Assembly (NCBI GenBank): GCA_964059195.1
Contig: CAXKWD010000005.1
Span: forward strand, 43,663,825 to 43,727,824
DNA: 64,000 nt
Direction of reading: 5' to 3'
From: Ectobius pallidus
Taxonomy: Eukaryota; Arthropoda; Insecta; Blattodea; Ectobiidae
Part shown: positions 1-9,484 of the stretch, piece after piece
How positions within the stretch are numbered: position 1 is the first letter of the stretch
Layout: each line of letters opens with the position of its first letter
Notes under the pieces: generated by a model
Databases searched by the model: none
What the model was told of the DNA's origin: nothing
Seen by the model: only the letters and a program-made list of their open reading frames with translations
Made by a program: the position numbers and the translations under genes

Positions 1-132
1 AGTGACGCAGATGACGACGACGGTGGTGATGATGATGACGACGACGACGACGGGACTAGGTCTGGCGTTGAAGCTTTGTGGACCCAACAGCGATATTCTG
101 CGACATACCATTACTTACATAATATTCCATAA
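1..132 (+). repeat. GAY trinucleotide tract within a short open frame
   Basis: Bases 10-53 are almost entirely GAC/GAT/GGT triplets. In frame 1 this reads as an Asp-rich run, stays open from the window edge and stops at the TAA at 130-132. It could be the acidic end of a last coding exon cut off by the window, but a triplet microsatellite that happens to be open explains it equally well. The 25 or so codons after the acidic run match no family I recognise. Confidence 0.5.
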
Positions 133-2336
133 CTAAAAAAAAAAAACACTTTATTCACTTTATTTTTGTTTTCAATAGATATGGGCTATTACGAACCGCA
201 TAGTTTGGAATGAATAGTACAGTATATGCATTCTCTTCTGCTCCTACTCCATTGCTACCGGCGGACGATAAGCTATCTGCGCGTGTTTGGTTCAGGTCCT
301 AGCGTCCCAGTTATACCAAGGTAAATACTTCGTGGTATGTGTTTGGTTAAGTAAACCTTAATTTATTTCGGTAAATCAAACTTCCAGTTAAATTGCCCTA
401 TTGGTAATGGAAAGTTACAGTATTATGATACTAAACTATTTACTGATTTTATTTATTAAGCTATTTTCTCGCAAATACAGATTATAGAGAAATTAAAGTG
501 TGTGTGTGTGTTGGTCGAATGCCAACTGCGTTGCTGTGATACTTTTGGGGTCAGCCCTGAGTGGTTAAGGTGAAGTTTCTCATTATTAAAAACAATCAAA
601 GTGGTAACTTTCTTTACTTGATGATTAGCTAAGCGCCTAACTTGACAGGAATGTTGTGGTTTAGCGGGTAAGGGCAAAGCGGACATATTTTAGGAACATG
701 CACGTAGATAAAACACTTGCGCAAAAATATATTAATAAAACTAATAAAAAATCTCATTACTGTATTTCGAATTAAATTAATTAATTTGAACATTAATGAA
801 ATTGAAATCATTTTATTTTAAAATTTCCTATTATTGAAACTTTACAAATTGAAATTGAATAAATTGAAACTTCGGTTTTCAACACAATCTATTAAAACAA
901 GTATCTTAGATAAACTTTTCTATAAGTTTACTTTATCTAAGCTTAATGATACAACATTTTCTTTACTTGTATATAGGCTAAGTACTTCTTAGGTTCCTTC
1001 TGCAAAATTATAAATTGAATATTTATACTTTATGGTTCTTTAACACAATAAGAAATATTAATCTGATCACTTACAGATCACATACGAGGAATAGCGGAAC
1101 TCCACGTTGCACTGCAAAAATATACTATTTGAAAATATCGAGAAAGACGAAGCAGAAAGAGGATTATTAACCCACGCTCACAGTATTTATATGGGACCAC
1201 ACTCGACGCTAAGCCGGTTAAGGCCTGCCCAACAAAAGACGCATCTTAAACATTTTTATCACTTCTTAAGTCGTTATTACCCTTAATTAATTACAATATA
1301 CATAATAAAATTATATATGTCAATTTAAGGAAATTCAAAATAGACACATAAATCACTTAATAATGTTTGTCGGAAATCGGCACTATTCGGTCGAGGGTGG
1401 TGTTTGCCAACTAATCAACTTGCGCCAGCGAAATTCTTCCACATTATCAGCGATCTCTGTGGCCCAGGCCACTACTTAATCCAAGGCAAAATCACGGCCT
1501 GGGATCCATTAGATCAGCAAATAATTTGAAGATCATAGACTCGGGAAAGCTAATATCAAGTATCTTGCTGATACTGACATTCCTTGCTAAACCCAAACAG
1601 TGAACTTCCTGCCAGTCGAATACTGCTAGCAACAATCTCAATTCAATATCAAAACTTCCATTTATTAATATTATACTGATATAACTTTTACATTAAAATA
1701 ATATAAATTCTTATTCTCTCTCTGGCTTAGGTTTTTTTATTTTTGACTGTGAGATATCAAGATGAAAAATATAGGAAAACGAAAAATAGCAGGAGATAGA
1801 GCTTAAAAAACGAGAAAAATGCGTCCCAAACGATAGAAATCGGTTCATAAGGTTTTGCAACAAAATTTGATAACCTTTCAAAATCGCGCTTTTTCAACTT
1901 TTTATTATTCGGCTTGTATGTATCGTAGAAAGGTCTATTACGCTGAAACTGTAGCAATCTATAACACCTAACTGTGGTGAAAATTGCATCTAAAATATTT
2001 GTAACTATTTCGGTTTACGCTATTAATTATGATACACCCTGTATATATAAGTTATGTATTTTTAAAACTGTGCAGAACTCTAAAGGTTGAAAGGACAAAG
2101 AAAAGGCTTTCTCTTCACAAAACCTTTCAAACAAAACAACAAAAATCGAAATCCGGCCATTAGGAACTGATATATAAAAAATAGTGTGCTAATACGACGG
2201 TTAATTTTTAATGGCCGCAACTTTGGTGTTCTATACGGATTATCAAGTGGACCCTTTCTGGAAACTAAAGTTTTGGAATTAACTATGACCGCAGAAAGTG
2301 GAACATTCCAATAAAAAAGTACAGCTTACTTTAGTG
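133..2336. other. AT-rich gene-free stretch
   Basis: No gene or intact element is seen. There is a short (GT)n at about 499-512. A sequence reading ACACCCTGTATATATAA at 2034-2050 resembles the outer end of insect DNA transposons that begin with ACAGGGTGT, but no matching second end was found. Short open frames here have no recognisable domain. Confidence 0.6.
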
Positions 2337-2376
2337 CAGTGGTTCCCAAACTATGGGTCGCGACCACAGCACAGCA
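2337..2376 (+). mobile_element. orphan hAT-type terminal fragment
   Basis: CAGTGGTTCCCAAACTATGG at 2337-2356 followed by GTCGCGACC is the classic outer end of Charlie/Tip100-like hAT elements. The same CAGTGGTTCCCAAAC end caps the complete hAT derivative at 26709-27159. The opposite end is missing, so this is a truncated remnant. Confidence 0.5.
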
Positions 2377-2977
2377 CAGTGACCATGCCATCAACAATGA
2401 AAAAGGATACGAAGACAACAATGAACAATATAATGGATAGTACTTAAGAAGAATAAAAGTATTCAACTGCGTGCTCACTTATGAGTAATATTTCTTTCTA
2501 GACATTAAAATCCACATCCCTTTGAGCCGCTACTTCTTTAGCAATACATTTATTCTACTTTTTCACATTCCAAATAGTGTTCCAATATGTACAGTTTAAT
2601 ATGTGAATCTTTTCGATAACAGTACATCATGCATAATATTATTTATTAAGACATGAGTTTGTTTGCGAAAGGAGCATTGCTATTTTATCATTTTAATAAT
2701 TAAGTCTCTTAATTACAGGCATGTTGCTTACGACTGTTCGACCATGAATAGATGTTAGGTTTAGAAATGATTAGACAGACGACTCTCGGCCATCAGCTGT
2801 TTGTATTTCTTGAATTTTCCGATAGTTGGCAGGTTAAGGGAATGCAGGTCGCAGGGCTTCTTTTGATGTTCTAACGTTAAACAACGCACATTAAAGCACA
2901 GTAAATGAACGCAATTTAGTATTATTAAAATTAATATGAACAGAATTGATTTTTAATTTAAAAATAACTGCTTGTTA
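2377..2977. other. gene-free AT-rich stretch
   Basis: No open frame, structured repeat or recognisable element end was seen. Confidence 0.5.
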
Positions 2978-3670
2978 ACAGACGATCCGCATAGTCAGTG
3001 TTTCGAAGCACTCGTGTTGGCCTGGCATGCAAGCGATCCCTGGTTCAAATCCCGAGACAGGCAGGCGTGTAAATGTTTGTTGACGAAGCCGTTACTTAGG
3101 GTTTTCTTTCTCCAGGATCCTCCCGTTTCCCCCTCTCATCCCACCAATACTCTCCACTTTATCTTCAATCTCCCCCTCATTATCATCCCGATTCCATCTC
3201 TACTTTCGAACCATCACCCGCTTTACCATCCGCTGCGGGCCTCTCCCGTCCTGTATCGTTTGTGGTCATGTGGGTTGCTAGTGGTGTGCCGTTCATCTGG
3301 GGACTCTCTGGTGTATCCCGACCCTACGGATTCTTTCTGAAGGACAGGGGGTGTAGCGCACGGGCTGTCCTGAGGGACCCTGGGGGGGGGACATGGCTAA
3401 CATGGCAAGGTTTCAATTTTCTGTTGGATGTAAGGGAGCTCCTTGGGGGCTCCCGGTGGAATCTGTTTCAGGGGGCCTTTGGGCATGCCAATCATCCCAA
3501 TACCTGGGGTTGGCACAACGAGCCCGGACTAGTGGCCTACGTGCTTAGGGTAGATCCCAACCCATCTCTCCCTCCTTTTCAGTGCCCCATACAAACATAC
3601 TGCTACACACTGATAGCTCATTAGTCATTACACACTACACACAGCATGGTTCCACGCAGTTTTTTTTTGG
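2978..3670 (+). repeat. tRNA-headed SINE-like repeat with long GC-richer body
   Basis: The left end carries a tRNA-like head. A box-A-like TAGTCAGTGTTT lies at 2992-3003 and a good box B, GGTTCAAATCC, at 3042-3052, about 40 bases apart as in tRNA genes. The body to about 3650 is much more GC-rich than its surroundings. It has short G runs and ends near a T9G11 homopolymer at 3660-3680. The two open frames at 2972-3624 are overlapping and domain-free, so I do not call them genes. No second copy occurs in the window, so the exact ends are uncertain. Confidence 0.5.
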
Positions 3671-4484
3671 GGGGGGGGGCTTGTAGAATTATACGCGATT
3701 TCATCAGTAAGAAGTTGAAGAAATAAGTGATGAGGGTAAAGTCTGATACACATTTCTATTAAAGATGTAATCATGTTTATCCGTATGCACTAAATTACTG
3801 TGTTTACATTTTGTGTTAACAATGAAGTCGTACACCAATTACAATATCTTCTGTAACTATTCAGAGTATGAGGAGGTAAAATTCAAACCGTGTTTCGTCA
3901 CATTTAAATGTTTTTGCAGGAAACACTATAAACTTATTAAGAACAGATCTTTAATATATTTTGTTTAAAAATAACTTCTGCAGATACTACTAGATACCCT
4001 ATATATTAATTTAGAACATACTTTTCCAAAAGTTATGTGGAGTATGTATGAAAAAAATCTGATGTGAACGTCACATATCTTCCTCTGCCCAAATAAAAAT
4101 TAGCAGTATTCATATATCCTTGTACAGAATTGCAAGACACAATTTTACGCTAATTTATGCTATAAATACCATATAAATCCTTCTTTGAATGTTGCGACTA
4201 AAAACGCGGGCTATGGACAAACAAAAACAAAACAACTACAAAAAACGAAACAAAAAACAAGAAAAAACAAACAAACAAAAAACAACAAAAAAAAAGAAGG
4301 AAGAGAAAACAAGTGACTGCAAACGTTTATTAAACTTTCCACCGTTAAGAATAATTTCCGAAATTTATAGAATATTCCCCTCAGATATTTATTTACTGTA
4401 AGCATGGCCAACAATACATCTTTCTCACTTCACGTGCTTATATAAAATAAATAAACCGTGAATATCCACGTATTGAGTTGTTCA
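3671..4484. other. AT-rich stretch with A-rich low-complexity block
   Basis: Bases 4214-4306 are an A-rich run of CAAAA/AAACA units. This produces Lys/Gln/Asn-rich frames on one strand and Phe/Val/Cys-rich frames on the other, so those frames are composition artefacts. Nothing else is recognisable. Confidence 0.6.
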
Positions 4485-5245
4485 GGCAAGACAGAGTTTC
4501 TACAAACAGTGGGTACCTTACAACCACCCTTCAGAGAATTTTTGTTGAAAAAAGTTTCAAATAAAAGTATTAGCTCTAGGTATAAGCACTCCATGTACAA
4601 AATTTAAAGGAAATCGTAAGAGCCGTTTTTGATATAATTGTGACAACGAAAATTTTTTTGTGTAAAGTCCCTTAAAAGTAAGGGAAAGTTGTCGCCACTC
4701 TTCGTGTCACAGCCTGAGAACGTACCTACCCCAAATACAAAATTTTATTTTCGTACGACTTTCCGTTACATGACGCCGTATTGCAAAGAGCGTGTATTCA
4801 CAGTGGGTGGCATATAACTACCCTTCAGAGAATTTTTTCGAAAAAAAAAATTTGAAATAAAAGTTTTAGCTCTTAGTATAAGCAACCCATGTGCAAAATT
4901 TAAAGAAAATCGTTAGAGCGTGTTCGAGAAAATCGCGAAAAACGAAAAATTCTTCATGTTAAGTCCCCTTAAAAATAAGATAAACTTGTCGCCAATCTTC
5001 AGCTCACATCCTCGGAAGGTACCTGACCCAAATACGAAATTTTGTTTTCATACGATTTTCTGTTTTGGAGCTAGCCTGTTCACAGACATCCACACAGACA
5101 GACAAACACACACACAAACACACAGACATGTTTCCTAAAATAGTATTTTTGGATTCAGGGGGCCTTGAAACTGTAGCCTATATATGTTAAAAACTCAACT
5201 TCGAATTTGGGGGTCGAAAACAATACTTCCTCAACCTATAGTACC
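4485..5245 (+). repeat. interspersed repeat R, copy 1 (two tandem units)
   Basis: Two imperfect units of about 294 bp begin with CAGTGGGT at 4507 and 4801. Each carries CTTCAGAGAATTTTT, a block around GCAAAATTTAAAGAAAATCG, and GTCGCCA-TCTTC. The right end holds an ACACACAGACA-rich tract (5085-5130), a block around GATTCAGGGGGCC, and AATACTTCCTC near 5226-5236. An inverted copy lies at about 62029-62800, so this is a dispersed family with a defined left start near TTGTTCAGGCAAGAC and a right end in the TACTTCCTC hairpin arm. Its class is not recognised. Confidence 0.7.
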
Positions 5246-5270
5246 TATGATACGAGCAGAGGACGTAAAA

Positions 5271-5370
5271 AAGGAAAATAAAATTGGACAGAACATGTTT
5301 TGACCGAAATCAAACGACAAAACATGTTTTGAAAGAAAGCGACTTGGACAAAGCTCAGTTTGAACGAAAT
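5271..5370 (+). repeat. three imperfect 35-40 bp tandem units
   Basis: Three successive units read roughly GGACAGAACATGTTTTGACC-GAAAT, with changes such as AACATGTTTTGAAAGAAA and AGCTCAGTTTGAACGAAAT. This looks like a small decayed minisatellite. No function is visible. Confidence 0.5.
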
Positions 5371-5438
5371 AACTTTATTATTAATAATATTACAAAGTAG
5401 GCATAGCTTACTAAATATTGTGAATTTAAAGTCATGCT

Positions 5439-5736
5439 TTTTTTCAAAAGCCGATATCTACATGGTTGGCTCAGTGCCAGAGGTGACTAAGTGCCATCAA
5501 GAAAAGTGCTAATATTTGTGTGTATTGACCAGCAAAGATCGTATTCTATCTAAGCCAAACATGACAAACAGCCTTGCTGTATCAGTTACAGACACAGTAA
5601 TGGCTGCTAGTCATGTTTGGCGTAGATAAAATACGATCTTTGCTGGTCAATACACACACATATTAGCACTTTTCTTGATGGTACTTAGTCACCTTTGGCA
5701 CTGAGCCATCCATGTAGATATCGGCTTTTGAAAAAA
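5439..5736. mobile_element. near-perfect 298-bp palindromic MITE
   Basis: The left arm starts TTTTTTCAAAAGCCGATATC and runs to about 5572. The right arm is its reverse complement with very few mismatches, ending GATATCGGCTTTTGAAAAAA at 5736. A loop of about 30-40 bases (around 5573-5610) separates them. There is no coding capacity. The high arm identity implies a young insertion or ongoing arm conversion. No convincing flanking target duplication was found, so the superfamily is open. Confidence 0.8.
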
Positions 5737-6019
5737 CCGCTCTTCAATTATTCTTGAGTGGGCCATTCTATCAACATTCTAAGTAACATTTCTCCATCTT
5801 CCACATTGCCAATAAATGATTTGGGAAACATCTTGATAGAAAAATCAGTCCTTTTTATATGCAACCTGCAATGTAAAGAAATAGAATAGGTGTAAGAAAA
5901 TATTATTCAAACAAAAGGAAAAGTAAATATAATTTTCATAAGGTTAGAGAGTAAAAACATAGGCTACAAAATAACATCAAAAGGAAGGACTATTATTCTT
6001 TGTCTAAGCCATAATATTT
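5737..6019. other. gene-free spacer
   Basis: AT-rich DNA between the palindromic MITE and the decayed transposon gene. No features seen. Confidence 0.4.
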
Positions 6020-6779
6020 AGTCACAGAGATCATACTCCAAAGAGTCACATTCCTCATTTTCATTTTCTCCGGCAGCTGTTGGGAGGTTAAAGATGATGT
6101 CTTTATTCCACTGTAGTCGTTGTTCAGAAAGTTGTTCACCTTCAGCCCAGTTTTTATAAAACATTTTCTTTAAATCCCGGCTATGGTATTGAATTCTTCA
6201 GTTAGACTTCACCTTTTAATCTTAGCCTACACATGGCTAGTGTGAAAGAATTATAATTTTCTTTAAAATTTTGTCTGCATCATTTTTCTTTTTTTAGCTG
6301 ATTGCATGGCCAAGATCTACATTTTGAAATTCACTAGTGCTATAGTAAAAATTATTCCTCTTCTTTCTTGTGGAAACATAATTGTCGTTTTCATCCTCAA
6401 ACCTATAGTTGTTTAATCCTTTTACAATCACATGTTATTTGCTCTTAGGTTTTAGTACAGGCACTGTTACAATAACTTCTTTCCCTTTCACAAGTTTTGA
6501 TATCTTATCACCTTCTTCTTTAACTTTTAAAATGATTCCTTTCACCTTAATTATGCCTTCAATATCCTTGTACAACATGCTGAGACCTTTAGTGCTCAGG
6601 AGGTTCCAGTCTTTTCCTATGTATTTGAGGTCTCCAATCTGTTTGTAGCAATCGAAATATTCTTCCAAAGTCAAGATCATTGCTTTCTTTCTTATAATTT
6701 TTTCTGCCTTACCAAAAACTCTATCGGCAATGAGGAAATCCTTAATGAAACAACAACTATACCACACGTGAAGCACCAT
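6020..6779 (-). pseudogene. decayed transposon-type protein, C-terminal region
   Basis: On the minus strand a continuous 114-residue stretch (6779-6435) contains ADRVFGKAEK, EYFDCYKQIGD and IGKDWNLL. These resemble an uncharacterised repetitive protein family I know from arthropod genomes (DRVFG..EK, then EY......G, then a GxDW motif). Downstream, after stops and frame changes, short segments such as KKMFYKNWAEGEQL and an acidic tail EECDSLEYDLCD followed by a stop (about 6033) look like the original C-terminus. The repetitive nature and decay suggest a mobile-element gene, not a host gene. No catalytic motif is visible, and I do not assign a superfamily. The satellite array starts immediately beside its 5' side. 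Confidence 0.4.
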
Positions 6780-6828
6780 AAAACTGAATAGAGATTATGA
6801 AACAAATGAAAAGAACAAGCAGTCACTT

Positions 6829-8625
6829 GACTGATGGAAAACCGGAATTTTCTCGAAGTGCGGAAGAAACAGGTTATTATTATAGTTATATTCGTGTTCA
6901 GAAGGGTCGAATTATAGATAACACATATCACTTAGGTCGAAAAAAAGTTTTCCCTCCATGTAATGAATTTTTGTTTTGAAACGGTCCTACTTTTTCTGCG
7001 TAAACTGTGTGACACTAATGGAAAACCGGAATTTTCTCGAAGTGCGGAAGAAACAGGTTATTATTATATTTATATTCGTGTTCAGAAGGGTCGAATTATA
7101 GATAACACATATCACTTAGGTCGGAAAAAAATTTCCCCTCCATGTAATGAATTTTTGTTTTGAAACGGTCCTACTTTTTCTGCGAAAAATATGTGATATT
7201 AATGAAAAATAGGAATTTTCTCGAAGTGCGAAAGAAACTGATTATTATTATATATATTCGTGTTCAGAAGGGTCGAATTATAGATAACACATGTCACTTA
7301 GGTGGGAAAAAACGTTTCCTCCATGTAGTGAATTTTTATTGAAATTGTTCCTACTTTTTCTGCGTAAACTGTGTGACACTAATGGTAAATCGGAATTTTC
7401 TCGAAGTGCGGAAGAAACAGGTTATTATTATATTTATATTCGTTTTCAGAAGGGTCGAATTATAGATAACACATATCACTTAGGTCGGAAAAAAATTTCC
7501 CCTCCATGTAATGAATTTTTGTTTTGGATCGGTCCTACTTTTTCTGCGAAAAATATGTGATATTAATGAAAAATAGGAATTTTCTCGAAGTGCGGAAGAA
7601 ACAGGTTATTATTATATTTATATTCGTGTTCAGGAGGGTCGAGTTATAGATAACACATATCACTTATTTCGGAAAAAAATTTCCCCTCCATGTAATGCAT
7701 TTTTGTTTTGAAACGGTCCTACTTTTTCTGCCAAAAATATATGATATTAATGAAAAATCGGAATTTTCTCAAAGTGCGAAATAAACTGGTTATTATTATA
7801 TATATTCGTGTTCAGAAGGGTCGAATTATAGATAACACATATCACTTAGGTCGAAAAAAAATTTTCCCTCCATGCAATGAATTTTTGTTTTGAAACAAAC
7901 TTTTTCTGCGTAAACTGTGTGACACTAATGGAAAATCGGAATTTTCTCGAAGTGCGGAAGAAACAGGTTATTATTATATTTATATTCGTGTTCAGAAGGG
8001 TCGAATTATAGATAACACATATCACTTATTTCGGAAAAAAATTTCCCCTCCATGTAATGCATTTTTGTTTTGAAACGGTCCTACTTTTTCTGCCAAAAAT
8101 ACATGATATTAATGAAAAATCGGAATTTTCTCAAAGTGCGAAAGAAACTGGTTATTATTATATATATTCGTGTTCAGAAGGGTCGAATTATAGATAACAC
8201 ATATCACTTAGGTCGAAAAAAAATTTTCCCTCCATGCAATGAATTTTTGTTTTGAAACGGTCCTACTTTTTCTGCGTAAACTGTGTGACACTAATGGAAA
8301 ATCGGTATACTCTGGAAGTGCGGAAGAAACTGGTTATTATTATTGTTGTATTCATGTTCGGAAGGGTCGAATTATAGATAACACATGTCACTTAGGTGGG
8401 AAAAAACGTTTCCTCCATGTAGTGAATTTTTATTGAAATTGTTCCTACTTTTTCTGCGCAAAATCTGTGATATTAATGGAAAATCGGAATTTTCTCAAAG
8501 TGCGCTGGAACTGGTTATTATTATTGTTATATTCGAGTTGAGAAGGGTCGAATTATGGATAAAACATGTAACTCATGTCAGAAAAAAAATGTTTCTCCAT
8601 ATAATGAATTTTTCTTTTAACGGTG
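6829..8625 (+). repeat. satellite A: ten units of about 182 bp
   Basis: The landmark GGAATTTTCTC (GGTATACTCTG in unit 9) recurs at 6844, 7028, 7212, 7392, 7576, 7760, 7938, 8122, 8304 and 8486, giving periods of 178-184 bp. Each unit also has GGTTATTATTAT, TCAGAAGGGTCGAATTATAG and AACACATATCACTTA. Two linker types alternate: CTGCGTAAACTGTGTGACAC and a CTGCGAAAAATATGTGATATT type. The stretch from about 7660 to 7900 is almost repeated at about 8020 to 8260, a higher-order duplication of about 362 bp. The 60-90 codon open frames in it are by-products of the repeat: the period is not a multiple of three and every frame breaks within about one unit. Confidence 0.92.
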
Positions 8626-8945
8626 TGATTTTCATGTCGTAAAGTCAGGGTAAGAACCTTTATTATTACGTATGATAATTTTAAACAAACATAATATTCT
8701 AAAAATCTGAGTGGGCTTATTAGGTACATGCAAGAAGTCGGTAAAATATGCTGTAGGCTTTGTAAAAGTTATGGCAACAAACGAGAACTTCTCAAAGAAA
8801 AAATACATAATACGTTCATTCATTCTTTGGTCTGCAGAAAGAAATATTAGTTAAAAATGGTAAAAAATATATCGAGTAGAAAAGGCCGTGTGAAGATTTT
8901 ATAACACCAGGACCACCGGCTAGGAAATAATAAAAATATATACAG
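8626..8945. other. spacer between the two satellites
   Basis: AT-rich DNA with no gene, ending in ATATATACAGAGTGACCC just before satellite B. Confidence 0.4.
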
Positions 8946-9350
8946 AGTGACCCGTGAGCAGAACGGGGTTATTTAAGTGTCACCTGTGAATAGAACGGGC
9001 TCTTGCGCTAGTTTTAATATTGAACCTTCAAGTACTAGTCCCTACGCCAATTTAAACTATCACCCGCGAGCAGAACGGGGTTATTTAAGTGTCACCTGTG
9101 AGTAGAACGGGCTCTTTCGCTCGCTTTAATATTAAACTTTAACTACTAGTCCCTATGCAAACTTAATCTGTCACCCGCGAGCAGAACGGGGTTATTTAAC
9201 TGTCACCTGTGAATAGAACGGGCTCTTGCGGTCGTTTTAATAATAAACCTTTAAGTACTAGTCCCTACGCCAATTTAAATTATCACCCGGGAGCACCTGT
9301 GAGAAGAACGGGCTTTTGCGCTATTTTTAATATTAAATCTTTAACCACTC
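8946..9350 (+). repeat. satellite B: 3.5 units of 112 bp
   Basis: Units begin at 8951, 9063, 9174 and 9286 (CCCGYGAGCAGAACGGGG, the last shortened), a period of 111-112 bp. Each unit has two short stem-forming boxes, CCCGCGAGCAGAACGGG and CACCTGTGAATAGAACGGG, then TACTAGTCCCTA. The fourth unit has lost about 20 bases between the boxes. The array sits just beyond the 3' side of the minus-strand R2-like gene. It may be that element's 3' region, or the site it landed in. Confidence 0.85.
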
Positions 9351-9484
9351 AAAATCGGCGTTGTGGATTCTGAATATAACACATTCGAATTTGGCGGCGG
9401 CGGCGGTTGGAGTTGTCCTTACGGAACGCTGCCAGAATGAAGGCAACATGGCTTGCTGCGTACAGGGACCCGTCAACTCCGGTA
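9351..9484. other. junction between satellite B and the R2-like gene
   Basis: A GC-richer block holding a short CGG-type triplet run (GGCGGCGGCGGCGG, about 9392-9405). Read on the minus strand, one alternative frame stays open for about 45 codons after the RT stop but shows no endonuclease residues. It may be the 3' flank, or sequence joined on when the element's 3' end was lost. Confidence 0.45.

Noticed and set aside
2972..3624. Two overlapping open frames of about 120 codons
   Set aside because: They lie in a GC-rich tRNA-headed repeat, overlap in different frames and show no domain.
6797..8642. Series of 60-90 codon frames reading KGRIIDNTYHLG, which could look like a repeat protein family
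   Set aside because: They follow the 182-bp satellite. The period is not a multiple of three, and frames shift and stop at every unit.
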